Shown: piece by piece, positions 8,038 to 14,263 of the stretch
Layout of the letters: each line of letters starts with the position of its first letter
Position numbering within the stretch: position 1 is the first letter of the stretch
Assembly: GCA_900320815.1 (NCBI GenBank)
Contig: ONTY01000014.1
Coordinates: 1 to 18,816 of the forward strand
Source of the DNA: an uncultured Pseudomonadota bacterium
GTDB lineage: Bacteria > Pseudomonadota > Gammaproteobacteria > Burkholderiales > Burkholderiaceae_C
Direction: 5' to 3'
DNA length: 18,816 nucleotides
Position numbers and translations under genes: made by a program
Notes under the pieces: generated by a model
Told to the model about the DNA's origin: nothing
Seen by the model: only the letters and a program-made list of their open reading frames with translations
Database searches by the model: none

Positions 8038-9256
8038 CCAGGTGAAAGCCTTCAATGGAGCGCCCGGAGCCTTTGAGTTCGCCCTCGCTGCCGGCGGCGC
8101 CGCTGGGCGCAAAGACGAACGCAGGACGGTGCAGCCGGTCTTTGAGGCGCGAGGCGACGATGCCCGCCACGCCTTCGTGAAACTCTGGGTGGTAGACGGC
8201 GATGGCAGCGGGCGGCGCAGCGTCTGGGGGGAGCAGCGCGTCGAGCTGCGCCAGCGCCTGCTCGCGCATGTCGCCCTCAATGCTGCGGCGCTGGCGGTTG
8301 ATGGCGTCAAGCTGGCTGGCGAGTTCCTGCGCGCGGGCGGCCTCGTCTGTGGTCAAAAGTTCTATGCCAATGGTCATGTCCGCCAGGCGCCCGGCGGCGT
8401 TGATGCGCGGCCCCAGCGCAAAGCCAAAGTCAAAGCACGACGCCCGCTGCGCCCGCCGCCCGGCAGCGGCAAAGAGCGCGGATATGCCGGCGGGCATGTG
8501 CCCGGCGCGCACGCGCCGCAGCCCTTGGGCGACGAGGCGGCGGTTGTTCTCGTCCAGCGGCACCACGTCGGCCACGGTGCCCAGGGCGACGAGGGGCAGC
8601 AGGGTGTCGAGCCTGGGTTGCGCCGCCTGCCCACGCTCGCGCAGCAGGGCACGCAGCGCCAGCAGCACGTAAAACATCACGCCCACGCCCGCCAGCGCCT
8701 TGCTTGCAAACGCACAGCCGGGCTGGTTGGGGTTGACGATGACGTCGGCGGCAGGCAGATCTTCACCCGGCAGATGGTGGTCTGTGACCAGCACGCGCAG
8801 TCCAAGCTCTTTGGCGCGCGCCACCCCCGCTGTGCTGGCGATGCCGTTGTCTACGGTGATGAGCACGCGCGCCCCGCTGGCGGCGGCGCGCTCGGCCAAG
8901 GAGGGCGAGAGGCCGTAGCCGTCTTCCACGCGGTGGGGCACGAGGTAGCTCACGTGCCGGGCGCCGAGTGCGCGCAGCCCGCGCAGCCCCACGGCACACG
9001 CCGTGGCGCCGTCGCAGTCGTAATCGGCCACGATGCAGATGGGGGCATCTTCGGCAATCGCGGCGGCCAACAATTGCGCCGCTTCGCGTGCGCCTTTGAG
9101 GGCATCGGGACGCAGCAGATGGGTCAGCGCCTCATCCAGCGCCGCTGGCGAGACCACGCCCCGCGCCGCATACAGGCGCGCCAGCAGCGGATGCACGCCC
9201 GCCTGCTCCAGCGCCCAGACGGCGCGTGGCGGCACATCGCGCACTTCAATGTTCAT
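8000..9256 (-). pseudogene. recJ: recJ, single-stranded-DNA exonuclease, truncated by an internal deletion
   Basis: RecJ is the 5'-3' single-strand DNA exonuclease of recombination and repair. DHH-domain motifs are intact: VADYDCDG at about 76-83, ITVDNGI near 133-139, VLVTDHH at 155-161 and LGTVADVVPL. The DHHA1 start is also present: GPRINAAGR, HEGVAGIVASRLK and GSGRSIEGFHL. At 8038 the frame passes directly from GFHL to an out-of-frame MAAG. In RecJ proteins about 22 residues, including FGGHA, stand between these motifs. One extra G plus the missing 66 bases gives a net loss of about 65 bases and a shift. The frame then adds 12 wrong residues and stops at 8000. The predicted 418-residue product lacks the catalytic GGH motif and OB-fold; with 65 bases restored, length would be 567, normal for RecJ. 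Confidence 0.88.
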
Positions 9257-9348
9257 GGTGTGTCGTGCTTTTGGTGAAGGTTGAAGAAAAGCGAAGCGGG
9301 CGAATGTAGCCGGGCGCAGGCACTCCGGGCAGCAGCAGTATTTGAGAT

Positions 9349-9407
9349 GGTATACCTTTGTTTACCAGCAAGATATGACGGTAATGCTGTGCTAAATAGC
9401 TGGGTAT
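9349..9407 (+). repeat. Dispersed GTAT-hairpin repeat, copy 5
   Basis: Begins GGTATACCTTTG, with ACCAGCAAGATATGACGGT as a degenerate centre, and ends GGGTAT. GTAT motifs start at 9350 and 9404, 54 apart. A further GGTATG-TG-CATACC inverted repeat follows at 9411-9424. It lies in the 214-base gap upstream of recJ, where I see no other feature. Confidence 0.68.
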
Positions 9408-9470
9408 ATTGGTATGTGCATACCATCGCTGCTGCCGTTACGAATCGCAGCACGCAACGGCGCCTCGCCA

Positions 9471-10187
9471 CTACATGGATAGCAGCGCAGCAATGCGCTC
9501 GCGCAACTGCGGCAAGGTGGTGAAATGCAGCGGATACATGGCGCCAAGCGCCTTGGTCTGCTCTTCATCAAGGTCGGCGGCAAGGACGATGAAACGCTCC
9601 TTGGGCAAGCTCAGGCGGCGTGCCAGGCTCTGCATTTTTTCAATATCGCCGCGAAACTCACCACTTTTGCACTCAATGGTGAAAAGTTTTTCCCCGTACA
9701 GCGCAGCCACGTCCAGTTCATTTTTGTGACCGCTGTCGTATTGCAGTGTGAGGCCGCGTGCGATGGAAAAACTGCAGCGGTTGCTGCTGCCCTGCTTTTT
9801 CCTGAGTTCTGAAAGGACTATACCAAGCGCAAACCACTCCAGCCAGCCGCCGGACATGAATTGGCGCGCAGCGGTGGCGACTTGAAAACCCAAATGCAGC
9901 GTTTTGTCCTGCTTTTTGTAGCTGCAATTGGAGAAAAATGTCCACTCCTTGAGTTGCCGGCAGATGTTCTGAATACGTTGCGCGTCTTTCTGTTCATAGG
10001 TTTGCAACCGGATTTGCATGCCAGAGCCGCCGCGCTGTATGGTGCGGCGGATGTGTGCCATGACAGGCGCCATAAGCTGAAAGTTGCTGCCAATGACTTC
10101 GGCGGCTTCGTCAAAATAGCCGCTCATGTCAACGTTGGTGGCATTGAACATGGCTTTGATGCCGTGTTTTTCAAACCAGCTTTGCAA
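9471..10187 (-). CDS. PD-(D/E)XK (DUF1887/Card1-like) nuclease domain, downstream part of a frame-interrupted gene
   Basis: Recognisable as a restriction-type nuclease domain: SGGWLEWFALGIVLSEL precedes ELDVAALYGEKLFTIECKSG. Asp159 and Glu172-x-Lys174 (numbered from 10187) form the PD-(D/E)XK metal site. The block GEFRGDIEKMQSLARRL then LPKERFIVLAADL is the usual end of DUF1887/Card1-like nucleases. The segment ATNVDMSGYFDEAAEVIG is well formed. The only start in this frame is a TTG at 10187, but sensible sequence continues upstream in frame (TRLDLHTTSALA, KTPNL) into the heptamer repeat. The real start is therefore the ATG at 10515. Nucleic-acid substrate and trigger are unknown; no CRISPR genes are visible nearby. 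Confidence 0.78.
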   Translation of the reverse strand: MQSWFEKHGIKAMFNATNVDMSGYFDEAAEVIGSNFQLMAPVMAHIRRTIQRGGSGMQIRLQTYEQKDAQRIQNICRQLKEWTFFSNCSYKKQDKTLHLGFQVATAARQFMSGGWLEWFALGIVLSELRKKQGSSNRCSFSIARGLTLQYDSGHKNELDVAALYGEKLFTIECKSGEFRGDIEKMQSLARRLSLPKERFIVLAADLDEEQTKALGAMYPLHFTTLPQLRERIAALLSM

Positions 10188-10515
10188 AGGCTGGTGTTGC
10201 GCTGCGGTGGCCAGGGCGCTGGTGGTATGCAGATCCAGGCGGGTGAGGTTGGGAGTTTTTTGCGTTGCGGCAGCAGCTTTTTCTGATGCTGCTGTTTTGC
10301 TGTTTGCTGTTTGCTGTTTGCGCGGCTTTGAGTTCCTCGAGTTCCTTGCTTTGCGCCGCGCAGAGTTTCAGGACGTGGCGCAGCAGGGTGGCGGCGTCAT
10401 GAACAATGGTGCTTTGACCACATTGGGCGCACGTGGTTTTGAGTGAGGGGCGTCCGGCAGCGTCTACGGGGACTTCCTGAATATGCCCACAGTGTGTGCA
10501 GCGGTAGATTCCCAT
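10171..10515 (-). CDS. Zinc-ribbon N-terminal part of the frame-interrupted nuclease gene
   Basis: ATG at 10515 starts a C4 zinc ribbon, CTHC at 6-9 and CAQC at 29-32, then a helical stretch ATLLRHVLKLCAAQSKELEE. The frame next enters three perfect copies of the 7-mer CAAACAG (minus strand, plus coordinates 10300-10320) plus an 8-base variant CAAAACAG (10292-10299). From there it reads an unrelated Ser/Pro/His-rich tail to a stop at 10171. The nuclease frame lies +1. Loss of one 7-base unit, or of the extra A, joins the two into one protein of 345-347 residues. This is the layout of a contingency locus; the present copy number would leave it in the off state. Confidence 0.75.
   Translation of the reverse strand: MGIYRCTHCGHIQEVPVDAAGRPSLKTTCAQCGQSTIVHDAATLLRHVLKLCAAQSKELEELKAAQTANSKQQNSSIRKSCCRNAKNSQPHPPGSAYHQRPGHRSATPAFAKLV
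10292..10320. repeat. Heptanucleotide tandem repeat inside the nuclease gene
   Basis: On the plus strand: CTGTTTTG, then CTGTTTG three times. The unit length of 7 is not a multiple of 3, so each gain or loss of a unit changes the reading frame of the zinc-ribbon nuclease gene that crosses it. The 8-base first unit differs by one extra T. Confidence 0.88.
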
Positions 10516-10553
10516 ATGGCAGATAGTTGTGTGGAGGTGGAGAGGGAATGAAT

Positions 10554-10588
10554 AAAAAAGCCCGCTTCACTGGCGGGCTTATTTTTTG
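10554..10588 (-). terminator. Intrinsic terminator of the tRNA operon
   Basis: On the minus strand an 8-bp perfect stem AAGCCCGC/GCGGGCTT with a short loop is followed by TTTTTTATTC. It lies about 45 bases after tRNA-Asp and ends that operon before the nuclease gene. A T6 run on the other side (10582-10587) would let it work in the plus direction as well. Confidence 0.88.
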
Positions 10589-10624
10589 GCGGGTGGCTTC
10601 TCTGCCATTCCCAATAATATATGT

Positions 10625-10701
10625 TGGCGGAGTGGACGGGGCTCGAACCCGCGACCCCCGGCGTGACAGGCCGGTATTCTAACCATCTGAACTACCACTC
10701 C
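10625..10701 (-). tRNA. tRNA-Asp (anticodon GTC)
   Basis: 77 bases including encoded CCA. The acceptor stem GGAGTGG pairs with CCACTCC, with discriminator G. The anticodon loop contains CTGTCAC and the T arm GCGGGTTCGAGCCCCGT. It is the last of three tRNAs read from the minus strand. Confidence 0.97.
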
Positions 10702-10714
10702 GCGCCATTAAAGC

Positions 10715-10790
10715 TGGCGACCCTACGGGGATTCGAACCCCGGTACTCACCGTGAAAGGGTGATGTCCTAGGCCTCTAGACGATAGGGTC
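10715..10790 (-). tRNA. tRNA-Glu (anticodon TTC)
   Basis: 76 bases including encoded CCA. The acceptor stem GACCCTA pairs with TAGGGTC, discriminator G. The anticodon loop contains CTTTCAC and the T arm CGGGGTTCGAATCCCCG. It is separated from tRNA-Asp by 13 bases and from tRNA-Ala by 12. Confidence 0.97.
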
Positions 10791-10802
10791 TTTCTTTGCT
10801 TT

Positions 10803-10878
<76 letters not shown>

Positions 10879-10898
10879 GAAAAGCGGTGAAGCTGCGC

Positions 10899-10927
10899 AT
10901 TCTATACCAATTTTCCACCCTACGTTT
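10899..10927 (-). promoter_or_regulatory. Possible promoter of the tRNA operon
   Basis: On the minus strand TAGAAT (10899-10904) lies about 20 bases before tRNA-Ala and is followed by a GC-rich discriminator TGCGC, as is usual for stable-RNA promoters. No good -35 hexamer stands at the right distance (AAACGT at 10922-10927 is poor). The -10 region overlaps GGTATAGAAT, resembling the right end of the dispersed repeat. Confidence 0.35.
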
Positions 10928-11001
10928 ATGCCATGCCAACAATGTAGCGCACGAGCAACGTACACAATAGCTTCAAGTGCTCCAAGTTGAGCAACTCAAT
11001 A

Positions 11002-11059
11002 GGTATACCTTTATTGCCAGCAAAGTATAAGGGAAACAGAGCAAACAATCATTTGGTAT
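11002..11059 (+). repeat. Dispersed GTAT-hairpin repeat, copy 6
   Basis: Begins GGTATACCTTTATTGCC, with arms GCCAGC and AAGGG around AAAGTAT, and ends TTGGTAT. GTAT motifs start at 11003 and 11056, 53 apart. Its last 11 bases lie inside aztC and include its stop codon and final residues. Confidence 0.68.
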
Positions 11060-11942
11060 CTTGCGAAGCAATGCGACCTTGTACCGCCTCCACCAGAGCG
11101 CGCGTGTTGTGGCGCATCAACGCCTCGTAGCTGGCCGCCGGGCCGTCCGCTGGTGACAGCGCCTCGGCCCACACCACCCCGCGCACGGCGCGCCCCGTCT
11201 CGCGCGCAATCTGCTCAATCAGTCGGCGGCTGGCCAGCGGCTCCGCCAGCAGCGCCGTGATGTCACTCTCGCGCACGCGCCGCACCAGCGCCGCCATCTC
11301 GCGCGCCGAGGGCTCGCTTTCGCCATCAGCGCCTTGGACGGCGAAAAAGCGCACGCCATACGCGCGCCCGTAGTAGCTGAAATTGTCATGCGCGATAACG
11401 GCCTGGCGCCGCTCTTGCGGCACTGCATTCCAGGCAGCGCGAATCTCGGCATCCAGCGCCTGCAGCCGCGCCGTATATGCGGCAGCGCGTGCGCGGTAGT
11501 CCTCGCAGCCTGCCGCGTCTGCACCGCACAACCCGTCAGCGATACGGGCAACGTAGCCAATCGCTTCCGGCACCCCCAGCCAGGCGTGCGGATCGCTCTC
11601 GCCACCCTTGATGATGGGCACAATGCCTTCGCCCGCCACCAGCAGCGCGCCTTTGTAACCGGCAGCCTGCACCAGCCGCTCCATCCAGCCCTCAAACCCC
11701 AGGCCATTCACCACCACCAGCCGTGCTGCCGCCACGCGGCGCGCCGCCGCCGGCGTGGGCTGGAACATGTGCCCGTCCTCCCCCGCGCCCACCAGCGTGT
11801 GCACCGCCACACGGCTGCCGCCCACCTCGCGCACCATATCGCCCAGGATGCTGAAACTCGCCACCACAGGCAGCGGCTCGGCAGCGGCAGCCAACAGGGG
11901 AAAAACCAGCGCAAGGGCGGCGAGGAGGCGAGTGAAGTTCAT
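11049..11942 (-). CDS. aztC: Zinc ABC transporter substrate-binding protein, AztC-like
   Basis: 297-residue periplasmic metal-binding protein (cluster A-I). The signal peptide is MNFTRLLAALALVFPLLAAAA. Predicted zinc ligands are His58 (in EDGHMFQPTP), His119 (in DPHAWL), His185 (in AHDNFSYYG) and an acidic residue, Glu260, in VWAEALSP where AztC proteins usually have Asp. There is no long His-rich loop as in ZnuA. The motifs VVASFSILGDMV, VVNGLGFEGW and SEPSAREMAAL are closer to AztC than to E. coli ZnuA. It delivers zinc to AztB/AztA encoded upstream. I chose the ATG at 11942 because it directly precedes the signal peptide; an ATG at 11957 adds five residues. No clear Shine-Dalgarno is seen for either. 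The last codons lie in a repeat copy. Confidence 0.85.
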   Translation of the reverse strand: MNFTRLLAALALVFPLLAAAAEPLPVVASFSILGDMVREVGGSRVAVHTLVGAGEDGHMFQPTPAAARRVAAARLVVVNGLGFEGWMERLVQAAGYKGALLVAGEGIVPIIKGGESDPHAWLGVPEAIGYVARIADGLCGADAAGCEDYRARAAAYTARLQALDAEIRAAWNAVPQERRQAVIAHDNFSYYGRAYGVRFFAVQGADGESEPSAREMAALVRRVRESDITALLAEPLASRRLIEQIARETGRAVRGVVWAEALSPADGPAASYEALMRHNTRALVEAVQGRIASQDTK

Positions 11943-12014
11943 CTGCAAAGAGTACATCTTTAAGATTTTGTCAAACGGGATTTTTTAGCGCCATGATAAT
12001 ATCGTTGCGCTTTT

Positions 12015-12134
12015 TTATGATGGCGAGGTCAAGCGCGGTTTCGGCCAGGCAGTGTTGATAAAGACGAAGGTGAATGCGAGAAAAATCAGCGCAGGCAAAA
12101 TATGTCTTACATTTATTTTGAAATTTTGTTTCAT
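12015..12134 (-). CDS. Possible 39-residue single-pass membrane peptide between aztB and aztC
   Basis: ATG at 12134 opens 39 codons to TAA. The product has a basic N-terminus (MKQNFKINVRH), one strongly hydrophobic stretch (ILPALIFLAFTFVFIN) and a short polar tail ending SPS. It occupies the otherwise empty 232-base gap between aztB and aztC, about 70 bases from the aztC start. No Shine-Dalgarno is visible and I recognise no family, so it may be chance. The hydrophobic pattern and position make it worth recording. Confidence 0.33.
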   Translation of the reverse strand: MKQNFKINVRHILPALIFLAFTFVFINTAWPKPRLTSPS

Positions 12135-12174
12135 GGCGAAAAAAGAAGGGGCTTTGAATTATAAGCGAAGCGCC

Positions 12175-13053
12175 TCACCGCTGTAAATGCCGCGCGGCGC
12201 GCAATCTGGGGCGCAGCAGCCCATCTCGCCCCGCCAGCAAAGAGAAGGTGTATGCCGCACCAAGCGCCAACACAATGGCGGGGCTGGCGGGCCAGTCCAG
12301 GTGCCAGGAGGCGAGCAGTCCGGCCAGGCAGCCGGCCAGCGCCAGCAGCGTGGCCAGCGCCATGAGCGCGCTCACGCGCCGCACCCACAGGCGCGCGGTG
12401 GCCGCCGGCAGCACCATGATGCCCACGGCCATGAGTGTGCCCAGCGCGTGAAAGCCCGCCACCAGGTTGCACACCATCAGCCCCAGCAGCCCGTAGTGCG
12501 CCAGCGCACTGGCTGCGCTGCCACCGGCGCTGCGCAGGAATTGCGCGTCCAGGCACTCGAGCACCAGCGGGCGATACAGCAGCGCCAGCGTTGCCATCGT
12601 CAGCAGCGCCACGCCTACCAGCAGCGCCAGCGTGGCGTCGTTGAGCGCCAGCACGGTGCCAAAGAGCACATGCAGCAGATCCACGCTGGAGCCGCGCACG
12701 CTGATGATGAGCACGCCCAGCGCCAGCGAGATGAGATAGAAGGCGGCCAGCGACGCATCTTCATGCAGCGCCGTGGCACGCGCCGCCAGCCCTGAGGCCG
12801 CTGCCACGAGCAGGCCAGCGGCCACGCCGCCTGCCGTCATCGCCGGCAGCGACAGGCCCGCGAGCAGATAGCCGATGGCCGCGCCCGGCAGCACGGCGTG
12901 CGCCATCGCGTCGCCCGTCAGGCTCATGCGGCGCAGCAGCAAAAACACGCCCACCGGCGCGCAACCCAGCGACAGCGCCACGCACCCCGCCAGCGCGCGG
13001 CGCATGAAGCCGAACTCGGCCAGCGGCGAGAGCAGGGCAAGCAGCGCCTCCAT
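12175..13053 (-). CDS. aztB: Zinc ABC transporter permease, AztB-like
   Basis: 292-residue integral membrane protein of the ABC-3 (ZnuB/MntB) family with about eight or nine hydrophobic segments. The stretch GVFLLLRRMSLTGDAMAHAVLPGAAIGYLLAGLSLPAM is the family's hallmark N-terminal region. EDASLAAFYLISLALGVLII and SVDLLHVLFGT follow, then ALGTLMAVGIMVLPAATAR, where the cytoplasmic coupling helix sits. It forms the channel for zinc passed on by AztC. The ATG at 13053 starts two bases after the aztA stop and has a strong GGGGAGGGG site eight bases upstream, which lies inside the aztA 3' end; this is the clearest ribosome-binding site in the operon. Confidence 0.9.
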   Translation of the reverse strand: MEALLALLSPLAEFGFMRRALAGCVALSLGCAPVGVFLLLRRMSLTGDAMAHAVLPGAAIGYLLAGLSLPAMTAGGVAAGLLVAAASGLAARATALHEDASLAAFYLISLALGVLIISVRGSSVDLLHVLFGTVLALNDATLALLVGVALLTMATLALLYRPLVLECLDAQFLRSAGGSAASALAHYGLLGLMVCNLVAGFHALGTLMAVGIMVLPAATARLWVRRVSALMALATLLALAGCLAGLLASWHLDWPASPAIVLALGAAYTFSLLAGRDGLLRPRLRAARHLQR

Positions 13054-13055
13054 CG

Positions 13056-13805
13056 TCAGCGCCCCTCCCCATGCGCGCACAGCGGCGCGTGCGGGTCAAA
13101 GGCCGCCGGCATCGCAAGCTGGTGCTGCGCGGCAATGCCCAGCACCTCCTCGGCTGGCCCCCACGCCAGCGGCTCGCGCGCCAGCAGCAGCGCCTCGTCA
13201 AACGCCGCGCGCACCTGCCGCGCATCGTGCAGCACCGCCAGCAGCGTCTTGCCCTGCGCCGCCCAGCTCTGCAGCAGCGCCAGCAGCTCGGCGCTGGTGC
13301 GCTCGTCAATGCCCGTGAACGGCTCATCGAGCAGCAGCACATCGGCGTTCTGCAGCAGCAGGCGCGCAAACAGCACGCGCTGCAGCTGCCCGCCCGAGAG
13401 CGCCTCCAGCGGCTGCCGCGCCCAGCCCTGCAAGCCGACCGCCTCCAGCGCGCCCTGCACGCGCGCGCGCTGCGCCGCGTCCAGCCCGCCGAGCGCGCCG
13501 CACTCGCGCCACAGCCCCATCGCCGCAAACTCGCCCACATCGGCGGGAAAGCTGCGCTCGAGCGTCGCCTGCTGCGGCAGGTAGGCCACGCGCACGCCGG
13601 CGGGCATCTCAATGCGCCCACCCAGCGGGCGCAGCAGCCCTGCCAGCGCCCCCAGCAGCGTGGACTTGCCCGCCCCGTTTGGGCCAATCACCGCCAGCCG
13701 CGCGCCCGCTGCGATTGCCCCAGAGAGGTGATGCACCGCCGGATGCCCGCCATAGCCCAGCGTCACATCGTGCAGGCGGATGAGCATTTGAGTGGCCTGC
13801 GTCAT
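13056..13805 (-). CDS. aztA: Zinc ABC transporter ATP-binding protein, AztA-like
   Basis: 249-residue ABC ATPase powering zinc import with AztB and AztC. It has Walker A GPNGAGKST at 41-49, Q-loop YLPQQATLERSFP, signature LSGGQLQR, Walker B VLLLDEPF and H-loop LAVLHD. The start at 13805 follows GGTGGCGAT and overlaps the TGA of the small upstream ORF as ATGA. A later ATG (13787) would remove six residues and is also possible. Gene order A-B-C on one strand fits the azt/znu type. I saw no clear Zur palindrome upstream, so zinc control is expected from the family but not shown here. Confidence 0.9.
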   Translation of the reverse strand: MTQATQMLIRLHDVTLGYGGHPAVHHLSGAIAAGARLAVIGPNGAGKSTLLGALAGLLRPLGGRIEMPAGVRVAYLPQQATLERSFPADVGEFAAMGLWRECGALGGLDAAQRARVQGALEAVGLQGWARQPLEALSGGQLQRVLFARLLLQNADVLLLDEPFTGIDERTSAELLALLQSWAAQGKTLLAVLHDARQVRAAFDEALLLAREPLAWGPAEEVLGIAAQHQLAMPAAFDPHAPLCAHGEGR

Positions 13806-13939
13806 ATCGCCACCGCCCAGCGCCACAGCGCCACCAGCGCCCCGCCCAGCACCGCCGCCAGCAACAGCCGCGCCCACGCCGGCTGCAGCAGCAGCGGCGT
13901 GCGCCAGAGGCGTTGCGAAGACAAGTCAGGCCGGGACAT
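13802..13939 (-). CDS. Small single-pass membrane protein coupled to aztA
   Basis: 45 codons from an ATG at 13939. The N-terminus is polar (MSRPDLSSQRLWRT), then ARLLLAAVLGGALVALWRW is one probable membrane helix, ending AVAI. Its TGA overlaps the aztA start (ATGA), the arrangement of translationally coupled genes. Alternative starts at 13981/13978 would add 13-14 residues (MMRALSLFALRTLS). No Shine-Dalgarno is evident for any of them. I recognise no family. It may be a leader peptide or a small subunit of the zinc transporter. Confidence 0.42.
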   Translation of the reverse strand: MSRPDLSSQRLWRTPLLLQPAWARLLLAAVLGGALVALWRWAVAI

Positions 13940-13981
13940 GGAGAGCGTGCGGAGCGCGAACAAGGAAAGCGCGCGCATCAT

Positions 13982-14263
13982 GGGCGCGATGGTGGGCGTG
14001 TGAAAAAACTTTCGGAAATGATGCTGGAACTGTGTTTCCTCTCGCCCCCGCCGCGCGGACGGGGGAAAGGAGTCGAGGATTATTGCATGGGTATGGCGTT
14101 GTCGCCGGCTTCGTAAGCCGGCAGTGTGATGCATTAAACATGAGTATTGTCTTGTGGATGTCGCCGCTGCCCCCCTCTCTCTGCCGAACCGCTTCGCGGC
14201 ACGCGAGGGCGAGGAACGTGTTTTTTGCGCATCAACTCATTTAGCGGCACCAAAGACATGCCC
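13982..14263. other. Intergenic stretch between cobQ and the azt operon
   Basis: No supported gene. It contains a GC-rich inverted repeat around CCCCCGCCGCGCGGACGGGGG (about 14045-14066) with no T run on either side, and one dispersed repeat copy at 14089-14147. The promoter and any zinc-responsive operator of the azt operon should lie here, but I could not place them. Confidence 0.35.
14089..14147 (+). repeat. Dispersed GTAT-hairpin repeat, copy 7
   Basis: Begins GGGTATGGCG, has the best hairpin of the set, GCCGGCTT/AAGCCGGC with loop CGT (14104-14122), and ends GAGTAT. GTAT motifs start at 14091 and 14144, 53 apart. CATG precedes both ends (CATGGGTAT, CATGAGTAT). Confidence 0.75.

Noticed and set aside
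12761..13687. 308-codon minus-strand frame overlapping aztA and aztB in another frame
   Set aside because: Almost only Arg, Ala, Cys and Trp; both genes beneath it have clear family motifs in their own frames.
13940..14090. Zur operator upstream of the azt operon
   Set aside because: Searched by eye for an AT-rich palindrome of the TGTTATANTATAACA type; found nothing close enough to report.
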